From Sva-07 sp963698565 (GTDB taxonomy: Bacteria > Actinomycetota > Acidimicrobiia > Acidimicrobiales > Ilumatobacteraceae): a DNA stretch of 64,000 bases. Both the position numbers and the translations under genes were made by a program. The notes beneath the pieces were generated by a model. That model saw only the letters and a list, made by a program, of their open reading frames with translations, did no database searches and was not told the DNA's origin. Below, piece by piece: positions 39,299 to 49,436 of this stretch (within the stretch, counting starts at the first letter, position 1; each line of letters opens with the position of its first letter). The stretch lies in contig CAVORH010000028.1 of assembly GCA_963698565.1 (NCBI GenBank), forward strand, positions 62,001 to 126,000. The letters run 5' to 3'.

Positions 39299-39327
39299 GA
39301 AAGAGCCACTCCGAAGAGTGGCTCTGA
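39299..39327 (-). terminator. Hairpin terminator downstream of tRNA-Glu
   Basis: AGAGCCACTC-CGAA-GAGTGGCTCT forms a 10-bp perfect stem with a four-base loop 14 nt beyond the tRNA-Glu 3' end. On the minus strand it is followed by a short T-rich tail. It probably ends the tRNA transcript. Confidence 0.8.
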
Positions 39328-39340
39328 CCTGGTCTTTGCT

Positions 39341-39416
39341 TGGCAGCCCGTACGGGATTCGAACCCGTGCCGCCACCTTGAGAGGGTGGTGTCCTAGGCC
39401 ACTAGACGAACGGGCC
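39341..39416 (-). tRNA. tRNA-Glu (anticodon CUC)
   Basis: Minus-strand cloverleaf of 76 nt including an encoded CCA. Acceptor GGCCCGT pairs ACGGGCT (one G-U pair), the anticodon stem CCACC/GGTGG encloses loop CTCTCAA with anticodon CTC, and the T-loop GGTTCGAATCC is canonical. Confidence 0.95.
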
Positions 39417-39557
39417 AAGTAGCGATCCGCAACGATAGCAGCGGGCCCGGCGATCCCACCCAGGAATCGGATGGCGCGCAGTGCGCAGCTCACCCGAAAA
39501 CGACGAACGCCGACCCTGGCGCTTCGCTGTTGCGAGCGGGCCGGCGATCGATCAGAG

Positions 39558-39629
39558 CTGGGGTGCAGGGACTCGAACCCCGAATGACAGTACCAGAAAC
39601 TGCTGTGTTACCAATTACACCACACCCCA
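39558..39629 (-). tRNA. tRNA-Gln (anticodon CUG)
   Basis: Minus-strand 72-nt tRNA without encoded CCA. Acceptor TGGGGTG pairs CACCCCA, the anticodon loop TTCTGGT gives anticodon CTG, and the T-arm GGGGTTCGAGTCC is canonical. It lies 141 bp upstream of tRNA-Glu on the same strand, so the two may be one transcript. GlnRS is encoded 10 kb away. Confidence 0.95.
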
Positions 39630-39685
39630 AGGCGTGATGGTCGGCGACGAGTCGACGACCGGTGCGGCACGGGATTGTATCGGCC

Positions 39686-40522
39686 TCAACTCGTGAGGCC
39701 ACTCAACCGATCGAACCCGATGATCCGGCCGACCGCGACGCCTGCCGCCTCGCCGACCTCGCGTCTGAACTCTCGAACGCCGGAGACCACCGAGGTCGGC
39801 GTGGGCGAGACATACGCCTCGAATCCGAGGTCAGCGGCGATCAAACGGCTGCGCAGCGCGTGATAGGGATCGGTGACGATCAGCACCGAGTCGACCCGCT
39901 CACCCAGCAGTACCGCCACGTTCTTCATCGACTCGTAGGTCGAGGCGCCCTCGCCTTCGAGCACGATCGCGTCGGACGGCACGCCTCGCTCCGTCAGGTA
40001 GGCCGCGGACGCATCGGCCTCGGTGAAACGGTCGCCGGGCTGGTTGCCACCGGTCACGACGATCATCGGGGCGAGGCCCTCCGGCCACAACGTGAGCGCG
40101 TGGTCGAGTCGGGCCGCCAACTGGGGCGACGGCCGCCCGTCGTACTGCGCTGCCCCGAGTACGACGATCGCGTCGACCGGTCGGGCCTCGTCGGACCGGC
40201 CGGTCGACCACACCTGCCAATAGGAGAACAACCCGTAGGCGAGGAGGGTCGCGACACACAGCGCCAGGACCTGCAGCACACGTCGAGCAACCGGGCGCGG
40301 AGGTTGCGGCAACGGCCGAACCGGCGTCGGGTCGCCCACCACGCCGGCCTGCGGGTCCGGGCGCATCGTCGGCTCGTGCGGCGTCGGGGTCGGGATCTCA
40401 CCCGCACGGGCGTATCGCTCGCCGACGGACTGCCGCTCGTCGAGTGCGTCCAGGATCTCGCGATCGAGGGCGCGTTGCTCCTCCGATGGAAACTCGAACT
40501 CGCGATCGGCCACGGCGCTCAC
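39686..40522 (-). CDS. YdcF/DUF218 family membrane-anchored protein
   Basis: A 278-aa protein from GTG 40522. After a Pro-rich cytoplasmic leader, one transmembrane helix lies at residues about 92-110 (RVLQVLALCVATLLAYGLFS), and the DUF218 domain follows: VDAIVVLGAAQYDGRPSPQL, IVVTGGNQPGDRFTEADASA, VLEGEGASTYESMKNVAVLL and VLIVTDPYHALRS. Relatives include SanA/ElyC, implicated in envelope integrity. The GTG overlaps the TGA of gltX by 4 bp (GTGA), so it is translationally coupled. Confidence 0.88.
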   Translation of the reverse strand: MSAVADREFEFPSEEQRALDREILDALDERQSVGERYARAGEIPTPTPHEPTMRPDPQAGVVGDPTPVRPLPQPPRPVARRVLQVLALCVATLLAYGLFSYWQVWSTGRSDEARPVDAIVVLGAAQYDGRPSPQLAARLDHALTLWPEGLAPMIVVTGGNQPGDRFTEADASAAYLTERGVPSDAIVLEGEGASTYESMKNVAVLLGERVDSVLIVTDPYHALRSRLIAADLGFEAYVSPTPTSVVSGVREFRREVGEAAGVAVGRIIGFDRLSGLTS

Positions 40523-41932
40523 CTGCCGGCGTGCGCGCTCGCCGCCGTGAGGCGTCGGAGTGTCTCGTCGCGTCCGAGCACTTCGAGCGATTCGAACAAC
40601 GGGGGCCCGACCGACCGACCGGTGACCGCGACGCGGATGGGCGCCTGCGCCTTGCCGAGCTTCAACTCGTAGCGCTGCATCACGTCCTCGATGGACACCT
40701 TCAGCGCGTCGGCGCTCCAGTCGACGAGGGCTGTGTAGGCACCGATCACGTCGTCGAGCAGCGGCAGCGCCCACTCGGACCCGAACGCCTTGTCCCACGA
40801 TGCCTCGTCGTAGTCGACCGGCTCGCCCTCGGGCCAGAACAGGAAGTCGACCTTCTCGGGCACCTCCAAGAGCGTGGTCAACCGCTCCTGGATGTACGGC
40901 GCGATCGCCGCGAACCGCTCACGATCCCAGTCGGCCGGCAATTCGGCTCCTGCCGCGCTCGATGAACTCGCCCAGCGGCATCCGACGGATGTAGTCGCCG
41001 TTGAACGCCGCGAGCTTCTTGACGTCGAAGAACGCCGGCGAATGGGTGACGTCCTCGAGCCGGAACGCCGCCTCCATGTCGTTCCACGAGGCGATCTCCG
41101 AACCTGACTCCTCCGCCCCTGGCGGCGTCCATCCGAGCGTCATCAGGTAATTGACCATCGCATCGGCGAGATAGCCCTCGTCGCGGTACTGCTCCAGCGC
41201 GACCTTGTCGCGGCGTTTGGACAGCTTCTTCCGCTGATCGTTCACCAGGACTGGCACGTGGGCCCACCGAGGGGGCTCGTGGCCGAGCGCCTCCCACAAC
41301 ATCTGCTGCTTGGGTGTGTTCGGCAGATGCTCCTCCGCCCGGACCACATGACTGATGTTCATCTCGATGTCGTCGACGACGTTCGCCAGCAGGAACACGG
41401 GCGTGCCGTTGCCACGGAGCAGTACGAAGTCCTCGATCGTCGAGTTGTCGAACGACACCTCGCCGCGCACGAGATCGCTCACCACGGTCACACCGTCGGG
41501 TACACGGAAGCGGAGTACGCGGCCCGGCCCCGGCTCCAGCCCACGGTCGCGCGAGTGCCCGTCGTAGCCGGACACGCCCAGCTGCTTCGCCCGCTCCTGG
41601 ATCTGCTCACCGGTCAGGTCGCAGTAGTAGGCGTCTCCCTGCTCGTACAAGCGGTTCGCGGCGTCGACATGAGCAACCGCGTACTCGCTCTGGAAGTGCG
41701 GCCCCTCGAAGTGAGGGTCGTCCGCCGAGATCCCGATCCAGGCGAGGGCATCGATGATGCCCTGGGTCCACTCCGGACGGTTCCGAGCCTCGTCGGTGTC
41801 CTCGATCCGCAGCACGAACGTGCCCCCGAGGCGGCGCGCCAGCGCCCAGTTGTACAGCGCGGTTCGAGCGCCGCCGACGTGGAACGAACCCGTCGGGGAG
41901 GGCGCGAATCGAAATCTCGGACCGGTGGTCAT
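40519..41932 (-). pseudogene. gltX: Glutamyl-tRNA synthetase, split by one frameshift
   Basis: Class I GluRS. The N-terminal part (from ATG 41932) has the HIGH box FAPSPTGSFHVGGARTALYN, the zinc/anticodon region YYCDLTGEQIQERAKQLG and the KMSKS equivalent KKLSKRRDKVALEQ. The C-terminal part, in the next frame, starts at ELPADWDRERF and runs through DFLFWPEGEPVDYD to 40519. The join lies at 40951-40958 (minus strand GCGCGGCAGGAG), where one extra base destroys the frame. Repaired length is about 470 aa, normal for GluRS. As the gene is usually essential, a base-call error is likely. Confidence 0.93.
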
Positions 41933-42029
41933 GCCCGTACGACGCTACCCGCCCGCGGGCATGCCGATTCTTCGGCCGTCGGCAAGTCGACGCAAAGCCT
42001 TCAGCAAGACCTCGGCAAGGACCTTGCGC

Positions 42030-45000
42030 TCACTCGGAGGGCCGCGCGACAGCGAGCAACGCCAGGTTTCGGAGCTGTCGCAGTGCGACCGACAACGTGG
42101 TGAGATCGAAGCTCTCGGCTCGCCGGATCTCGGTGTGCATGGAGATCGCCCGTCCGACGGAGCGCTCGTTCGCCGCGATCCACGCCGAAGGCGACCCCCC
42201 GGCGGCTCGCATGACGTTGCGTGTCAGGTCGGCGATCACGCTCATCAGGTCGTCGCGGAGCGCGGAGCGGGCCTGTTCCTGCCAGCGGTCGGAGCGGGGA
42301 AGCGCGCTGACACCATCCCACAGCCAGCCGAGTTCGAACGCTTCGAACACCGCCCAGTAGGCCGTGGCCGCGTCGGCCACGTTGCACGCCTCGGAATGCG
42401 CCAACTCGACGATGTCGAACCCGGTGTGCATCCAGGGCCAACGAGCGGAGCGGGCGGCGAGATCGGTCGGCACCCCCGCCGCTGTGCGCTCTGCCCGCAA
42501 GGCCATGATGTCGCCGCGGACCCGACCGGTCGTGACGTCGTCGAGCGATTCACACAGGAACGCCAGACCGGCGGTGAACGTGTCGACTGCGTCGACGATG
42601 TCGAGCGGAGGGTGCCGGTGGCGGAGCAACCACACCGTGCCCCGTTCGGCCATCCGACGAGCATCGAGGAACAGCCCGATCTGGGTGTCGAGATCGATCG
42701 TGCTGCCCAGCTGATCGATCTCCTTCCACATCTCGCTGAAGCCGAAGATGTTGCGAGAAGCGAGGAAGGCGCGAGCGACGTCGGACACCGAAGCGCCCGA
42801 ATCCTCGGTCATCCGATGGTCGAACGAGATCCCCGCGAGGTTCACCATGTCGTTGACGAGCCTGGTCGCGACGATCTCCCTGCGAAGCCGGTGGCCCCGG
42901 ATCGACTCCGGAAACCGCTCGCTCAGGATCTGCGGGAAGTACGCGAGCAGATCGGCGTCGAGCGCCGGATCGTCCGGGAGATCCGAGTCGAGGATCTCCT
43001 CGACATCGGCGTTCTTCGTGTAGGCGATCATGACGGCGAACTCCGGCGCCCGCAGGCCGCTTCCGTTCGCTTGGCGCTCGGCGATCTGCTTGTCGGTCGG
43101 CAGGTACTCCAGCGCCCGGTCGAGGTACCCCTCGGCTTCGAGCGTGTCGAGGTACCGAGCGTGCACGTTGACCATCGCCAGCGACTGTGTCCGGGCGATC
43201 ATCAGCGCCAGTGTCTGCGCGCGGTTGTCGTCGAGCACCAGGTCGGCGACATCATCGGTCATCGACGCCAGCAACTCGTTGCGCTGTTTCACGGTCAGTT
43301 CGCCGTCGCGCACCAGTCGGTCGAGCAGGATCTTGATGTTGACCTCGTGGTCGCTGCAGTCGACACCGGCGGAGTTGTCGATCGCATCGGCATAGATCAA
43401 GCCGCCAGCGATCGCATACTCGGCGCGGGCGAGTTGCGTGAGACCGAGGTTGCCGCCCTCGCCGACGATGCGGCAGCGAAGGTCGGCGCCGTTCACACGC
43501 AACGAGTCGTTCGCACGATCGCCGACGGCATCGTTGGTCTCCGACGTCGCCTTGACGTATGTGCCGATTCCACCGTTCCACAGCAGGTCGACCGGCGCTC
43601 GAAGGATCGCCGAGATCAGGTCGTCCGGCCGCATCATGACCGCGTCGCCATCGAGACCGAGAACCGCCCGCACCTGTGGCGTGACGGGTACCGCCTTGAG
43701 CGAGCGGGCGAACACGCCGCCACCTTCGGAGATCACCGCCTGGTCGTAGTCGGCCCAACTGGAGCGACGGCAGCGCGAACAAACGTTGCCGCTCGGCGTG
43801 CGAGCGAGCCGGGTCGGGATCCGGGTCGAGGAACACATGACGGTGATCGAACGCCGCAACCAGCTTGATGTTCGACGAGATCAGCATCCCGTTGCCGAAG
43901 ACGTCCCCCGACATGTCGCCGATGCCGACGACCGTCAACACGTCCTGATCGGCGTCCTTGCCGATCACCCGGGCATGACGCCGCACGCTCTCCCACGCGC
44001 CGCGAGCCGTGATGCCCATCTCCTTGTGGTCGTAGCCGTGGCTCCCGCCCGAAGCGAACGCGTCACCGAGCCAGAAGTCGTACTCCACGGCAACCGCGTT
44101 CGCGATGTCGCTGAACGTCGCCGTGCCCTTGTCGGCGGCAACGACGAGATAGGGGTCGGGGTCGTCGTAGATCACGAGATCGGGCGGATGGACGACCTCG
44201 GCGCCGACGACGTTGTCGGTCAGATCGAGCAGTCCTCGCACGAATCGCTGGTACCGGTCGATGCCCTCGGCTCGTTGGGCCTCTCGGTCACCGGGCGCCG
44301 CTGTCGAGTGCTTGACGACGAAGCCGCCCTTGGCGCCACCGGGCACGATCACGGCGTTCTTGACCATCTGCGCCTTGACCAGGCCGAGCACCTCGGTGCG
44401 GAAGTCCTCAGGTCGATCGCTCCAACGCAGTCCACCCCTCGCAATCCGCGAACCTCGGAGGTGGACCCCCTCGACGTACGGCGAACTCACGAAGACCTCG
44501 AACATCGGCTTGGGCTCGGGCAGGAACCCGATGTCGTGCGGCCGCAGCTTGACCGAGATCTCCGCACGCCCCGAGAACGCGTTGGTTCGCACGGTCGCGT
44601 CGATCAGCGTCAGGAACGCTCGGCAGATCCGATCGTCGTCGAGCGACGGAATGGCGTCGAGGTGTTCGTGCAGCGATGCGCGGACCGCAGCAACCTCGGT
44701 GGCGCGTGCGTCACGGTCGAGGTCGAGACGGGGGTCGAACCGGGTGTCGAACAGACGGGCGAGTTCGCGGGTGAGTTCCCCGTGGCGCACCATCGCCCGC
44801 TCGACGTATGCGGCACTGAACGTGAAACCCACCTGGCGGAGGTACCGCTTGTACAAGCGGATCACTGCGATCTGGCGGCGGTCGAGCCCCGCGCGGAGGA
44901 TGAGTCGGTTGAGATCGTCGGCCTCGATCTCACCGAACATCAGCCCGACGAACGCCCGCTGGAGTTCCGCATGTTGCTCGTCGTCGATCGTGGCGTCGCC

Positions 45001-46729
45001 GAGGGAGACGCCCACGTCGTAGAGATGCACCCGGGCATCGGCCCCGGCGAACAGCGAAGGGTGCTCGTCGAGCGCCGAGAGGCCGAGGTGTTCGAGGATC
45101 GGCACGATCTCGGCGATCGTGGCCGCCCGGTTCCGGAGGAACACCCGGAAGCGCCACTCACCGTCATGAGCGTCGAGCACTCGTCCGAACGAAGTGACGA
45201 CGGCGTTCGGTTCCGCGGCCGGACCGAGGAGTTGGGCGACGTGGACCAGGTCGCCGACGGCAGCTTCCGGACGCACCCGCGCCTGGTAGTCGACCGGGAT
45301 GCTTCCACGGACGACCGAGAAGACCGCGATGCCCCTCCACCTCGCCGAGCACATCGACCAGGGCATCGCGCGCTCGCTCGTCCCAGGTCGTCGAGGCGAG
45401 ATCGATCGCAACCGCCAGCCGTTCGGGGTCCTCGAGCCGATCGGCTCGAACCGTCATCGAGATCCGAGCGAGCGAACTCGTGCCGATCAACGTCTCGGTG
45501 TCGCGTACCTCCCCGCCGTAGTACTCCCCCACGAGGTCGGCGACGACGCCGGGGAGCGAAGCGGTGAACCGCGATCGCGGCACGTAGACGAAGACGGTGG
45601 TCCACGGCCCCACCGGCTCCGTGACATCGAAGACCCGGACGATCCGGCGTTCCTGCAGGCCGACGATCTGACTGACGAGCTCGGCGAGGTCGGCGGCACC
45701 GAGTTCGAACAGCACGTCGCGCGGCAGCGTCTCGACGACGTTGCGAACTGCCCGCCCCGTGTGACTCTCCGACTCGGCGCCCACGCGATCGATGACGGAC
45801 TGTGCACGCTCGCCGACGAGCGGGATCGCGAACACGCTCTGGCGATAGGCACCGCTGCCGAGCAGGCCGACGAAGCGGAACTCCCGTCCCGAGTCCGGCA
45901 CGCGCACCGCGATCGAGGCCATCCTCGCCGGACGATGGATCGGCGACACCGCATCGGTGCGAGCGAGGACGAAGAGATCGTCGGAGTCGGCGACCGGAGG
46001 GTCGATCACGGTCGCATCGAGGCGCCCCACCCGGTACTCGCCGAGTTCGCTGCCTGGTTCGAGAACCAGCTCCGACCCTTCGCGGCGGTAGATCGCTGCA
46101 CCCAGGAAGATGAACTGTTCGTCGGCGAACCATTCGAGCAGCTCGTTGTCGCCGGCCACGTTGCGCAGACGCGATTGCATCGCCCCGAAGTCGGAGACCA
46201 CGAGCTGGACCCCCTCGATCGCCGACGTGATCTCGCCCTCGAGCGCTGCTGCAGTCTCCTCGGTGCACCGGTCGAGGCTGATCTGGGTCCACGCTTCGAC
46301 ACACCCGACGCCAGGGCCGAGTTCGACGATCCGCCCGTCCTCGCGCACGACCCCCAGCATCGGGTGCACGAGCAGATGGATGCCCAGTTCGTAGCGGTCG
46401 AGCACCATGCGCACCGTGTCGACGAGGAAGGGGACGTCGTCGGTGACGAACATCAGCAACGACCGATCGCTGGCCCACCCGTCGCGTTCGACATCGGGGG
46501 ACAACACCTTCACCAGCGTCTCGCCGGGCGCTCGGACCATGCCGAGCTGGAGGTGGGACAACGCCGCCGCATAGGCGTTCTCGACGCGATGCGGGTCCGC
46601 GTCCTCCTCGGGCAACTCGCGGTAGTACTCGTCGAGGAATGCTCGGAACACCACGTCGTCGGGTCGGCGTTCGGCTGCCAGCCGTTGCAGGGTGCTCTGG
46701 ATGTCGGCCACGTCGTTGTGTGCGCTCAT
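42030..46729 (-). pseudogene. gdhB: NAD-specific glutamate dehydrogenase (large, GDH180-type), two frameshifts
   Basis: The giant NAD-GDH (about 1565 aa after repair) oxidises glutamate to 2-oxoglutarate and ammonia. Part 1 (46729 to about 45335) holds the N-terminal ACT-like regulatory region (LLMFVTDDVPFLVDTVRMVL). Part 2 (to about 43767) covers the middle and the catalytic start (ISVKLRPHDIGFLPEPKPMF, RGGLRWSDRPEDFRTEVLGL, MKN-VPGGAKGGFV, then GIGDMSGDVFGNGML). Part 3 (to 42030) finishes the Rossmann region. One extra C in CCCC at 45332-45335 and one extra A at 43767 restore the frames (GEVEGIAVFSV and FALPRSSWADYDQ). Flanks are well conserved, so errors are likely. Confidence 0.93.
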
Positions 46730-46824
46730 CTCGTCCCGATCCTCGAGGTCTCCGGCATCACCGTACCTGCGGAGACATCAGACGGAGGGACCACGCCGGG
46801 TCGGACCCCGGTAATGTCACCACC

Positions 46825-47532
46825 ATGACCCGCGAGGAACTCCACGGGGGCCATCGCTCGGTGTCGGGAGGCCTTGCGCGGGCGGCCGTGTTCGGCATCA
46901 ACGACGGGCTCGTGTCGAACGTGTCGCTCATCCTTGGCTTTGCCGGGTCGGGCGCCGATTCGTCGATCGTCCGCCTCGCCGGACTCGCCGGGGCGATTGC
47001 CGGCGGGATCTCGATGGCCGCCGGAGAGTGGATCAGCGTGTCCGCGCAGAACGAACTCGTGCAGCGCGAGGTTGCGGTCGAGCGCCGCGAACTCGCGCGG
47101 AACACCGACGCCGAGACCGCCGAACTGGCGTCGATGTACGAGAGCCACGGCATCTCACCCGACACGGCACGTGCCGCGGCGGAGGACGTGATGACGTCGC
47201 CCGAGACGGCGTTGCGGGTGCACACACGCGAGGAATTGGGGATCGACCCCAACGAGCTGCCGTCGGCCTTCCAGGCAGCAGCGATCTCGTTCGTCTGTTT
47301 CATGTTCGGCGCGCTGCTGCCGGTGATCCCCTGGTTCACCGGTGCGACGGGTCTGGCTCCGGCTGCCATCTCGGTGGCGATCGGCGTGATCGCTGCGGCA
47401 TTCGTCGGAGCCGCGATCGGGCGCTTCGCCGAGCGTTCGATCGTGATGTCGATTCTGCGCCAGGTCGCGATCGTGCTCGTGGCCTGTGCGGTGACCTACA
47501 CGATCGGCGAAATGGTCGGGATCAACGTATGA
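46825..47532 (+). CDS. VIT1/CCC1-family transporter
   Basis: A 235-aa membrane protein. The conserved start is GINDGLVSNVSLILGFAGSG, with ISMAAGEWISVSAQNE next; the latter holds Met/Glu residues that bind metal in the VIT family. Three or four more helices follow, including FVCFMFGALLPVIPWF, and the protein ends YTIGEMVGIN. In plants and fungi these move Fe2+/Mn2+; the bacterial substrate is unproven. ATG 46825 lies 95 bp from the divergent GDH start; its stop overlaps the DUF2237 ATG. Confidence 0.9.
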   Translation: MTREELHGGHRSVSGGLARAAVFGINDGLVSNVSLILGFAGSGADSSIVRLAGLAGAIAGGISMAAGEWISVSAQNELVQREVAVERRELARNTDAETAELASMYESHGISPDTARAAAEDVMTSPETALRVHTREELGIDPNELPSAFQAAAISFVCFMFGALLPVIPWFTGATGLAPAAISVAIGVIAAAFVGAAIGRFAERSIVMSILRQVAIVLVACAVTYTIGEMVGINV

Positions 47533-47900
47533 GCACCGCGCAACGCAACGTGTTGGGGACCGAGCTGCAACCGTGCTCGTTCGACCCGATGACCGGGTAC
47601 TACCGCACGGGTTGCTGCGAGCACCGCGGCGACGATCCCGGCATGCACACCGTGTGCGCTCGGGTCACGGCGGACTTCCTCGAGTTCTCGAAGGAGCGGG
47701 GCAACGACCTGAGCACACCGATGCCCCAGTACGGCTTCTCGGGTCTGCAGCCCGGTGACCAGTGGTGTGTCTGTGCGGAACGATGGAAAGAGGCGCTGGA
47801 GGCGGGACGGGCCTGCGGTGTCGTCTTGGAGTCGACCCACATGTCGACACTCGAGTACATCGATCTCGCCGACCTCGAAGCGCACGCCGTCACGGCCTGA
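47529..47900 (+). CDS. DUF2237-family protein
   Basis: A 123-aa protein rich in Cys and Gly. The family line is clear: RNVLGTELQPCSFDPMTGYYRTG with CCEHRGDDPGMHTVCARVT, GDQWCVCAERWKEAL and LESTHMSTLEYI. Function unknown in bacteria; the paired Cys-His residues suggest metal binding. The ATG at 47529 overlaps the VIT stop by 4 bp, so the two are one unit. Confidence 0.9.
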   Translation: MSTAQRNVLGTELQPCSFDPMTGYYRTGCCEHRGDDPGMHTVCARVTADFLEFSKERGNDLSTPMPQYGFSGLQPGDQWCVCAERWKEALEAGRACGVVLESTHMSTLEYIDLADLEAHAVTA

Positions 47901-47925
47901 ACAACCGGCGAGCCACCGACCGTCA

Positions 47926-47984
47926 GGTGTCGTCGATGGTGTCGTCGACGGTGTCGTCGATGGTGTCGTCGATGATGTCGTCAC
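47926..47984. repeat. 12-bp tandem repeats at the end of the cytochrome c gene
   Basis: Four to five copies of GGTGTCGTCGAT (variants with C/A). In one minus-strand frame they read TTPS-TTPS, a linker-like repeat, but the cytochrome frame stops at 47981 before using them. Confidence 0.75.
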
Positions 47985-48343
47985 GGTGTCGCCGTCGTGG
48001 CAGCGAGCTGTTGCGATCGGACGAACGCGATGATCTCGTCGATCTGAGCGTCGCGGAGCACCGCGTTGCCCGGCATCGCACCGAACTCGTCGGTGGTGGG
48101 CTCGACGCCCGCGCGGATCGCCTGGCGCATCTCGACGTCGCTGAGCTGATCGATCCGGAAGCGATCCTCGAGCAGCGACGGCCCGAGTGAGGTCCCCTCC
48201 AGTGAGCCCCCGTGACATGCCGAGCAGTTCGCCCTGAACAGCCCCGATCCTCGACCGGCGGCCGACTCGGAGGCATCCTGTCCGCACGACACACCCAGCA
48301 GGACGGCGAGTGCGGTGACGACGGCGGCGATGGCGTGACGCAT
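47981..48343 (-). CDS. Small c-type cytochrome lipoprotein
   Basis: A 120-aa protein from ATG 48343 (an upstream ATG at 48379 adds 12 residues). Lipobox-like ALAVLLGVSCGQ precedes one heme site, FRANCSACHGG (CxxCH), with the axial Met likely in GAMPGNAV. Typical c-type class I fold, ending AFVRSQQLAATTATP. It would be exported and heme-loaded outside the membrane. The TTPS repeat beyond the stop hints at a longer form in another frame. Confidence 0.85.
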   Translation of the reverse strand: MRHAIAAVVTALAVLLGVSCGQDASESAAGRGSGLFRANCSACHGGSLEGTSLGPSLLEDRFRIDQLSDVEMRQAIRAGVEPTTDEFGAMPGNAVLRDAQIDEIIAFVRSQQLAATTATP

Positions 48344-48430
48344 GTTGTTCACCGAGGAGCCGTCGACAGACATACCCATACGATCGCAGCTGAACCCCCC
48401 GACCGGGCAACCCTGTACTACGTTCGCTCC

Positions 48431-49389
48431 GTGCGGCAGTCGAGGCGTGTATCGATGGTGGCGCTCCTCGCGTGCCTGACGGCGGCCACCGCCGGATGCG
48501 CCGGGGGCGAGCAGTCCGACGTCGTGGCGCTCGATGCCGCGGCGACGCCATCGACGTCCACTGCGGACGCCCCGGACGCCGCCGCCACCTCGACCACCAG
48601 CACGACGTCGACGACGACCACCTCCACCACGACCACCTCCACGACGACCAGCACGACGACCAGCCACGACGACGCTCGCGCCCACCACGAGCACGCTCGC
48701 CCCACCTCCGCCCGGCCCACCAGGACCGCTCGACCTGTACCCAGGACCTCGTCGGACTCGGATTCTCCGCGGAGGGACGTCCGATCTTCGCCGAACGGTA
48801 CGGCACGCCCGGGGGGCGGCGCGTGCTGGTGATCGGCGTCATCCACGGTGACGAGGACGCCGGCCTGGCGATCGTGGACGAACTGCGGCAACGACCGGTA
48901 CCCGAGGGCGTCGAGTTGTGGATCGTCGACTCGATGAATCCGGACGGCGTCGCCAACCAGGACCGCCACAACGGCAACGACGTCGACCTCAACCGCAACT
49001 TCCCCTACAAGTGGGGGCCGATCGGCGCGCCGGGCGATGGCCAGTACGCAGGTCCGGCACCGGCGAGCGAGCCGGAGACACAGGCGATGATCAACTTCAT
49101 GCAGCAGCTGCAACCCGACATCACGCTGTGGTACCACCAGGACCTGTTCGTGGTGAATCCTGCCCAGGGGCGTGAGGGACGGGTGCGCGCTCGCTACGCC
49201 GAGCTCACCGGGCTCCCGATGGGCGAGATCACCGGGGGGATCTACACCGGGATCGCCGCAACGTGGGCCCGCAACGAGTTCCGCCCCGCCGACGGCGTCG
49301 CGTTCATCGTCGAACTCGGCCCGACGTTGTCGGCGCAAGAGGCATCGGTACACGCCGACGCCGTCCTGACCATCGCCACCGAACCCTGA
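48431..49389 (+). pseudogene. Secreted M14-family zinc carboxypeptidase-like lipoprotein, two frameshifts
   Basis: Three frames must be joined. From GTG 48431 (or ATG 48455): lipoprotein signal MVALLACLTAATAGCAGG and a Ser/Thr linker. Between 48665 and 48740: TTTLAPTTSTLAPPPPGPPG. From there to 49389: an M14-like domain. The zinc motif is VIGVIHGDEDAG (HxxE), with the later ligand His in LWYHQDLFVV; DSMNPDGVANQDRHNGNDVD, LNRNFPYKW and the catalytic Glu in FIVELGPTL follow. Single extra Cs at 48664-48665 and 48740-48742 restore the frame. It resembles gamma-D-glutamyl/murein peptide amidases such as MpaA. The ends are typical, so errors are more likely than decay. Confidence 0.85.
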
Positions 49390-49426
49390 TCGTTACGCCG
49401 GGGGTCTGACCCCCGGCGTAACGATC
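49388..49426. repeat. Hairpin repeat family A, copy 5
   Basis: A longer 39-bp palindrome, GATCGTTACGCCGGGGGTCT and its complement, between the convergent ends of the M14 peptidase and the haloalkane dehalogenase gene. Confidence 0.92.
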
Positions 49427-49436
49427 ACGGCACGGG

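Noticed and set aside
39100..39340. Possible attachment site for an integrated element next to tRNA-Glu
   Set aside because: No direct repeat of the tRNA 3' end was found at the far side of the accessory tract and no integrase is present.
47978..47984. Readthrough of the cytochrome c stop into the TTPS repeat
   Set aside because: The repeat coding frame is not the cytochrome frame, so readthrough would not reach it without a shift.
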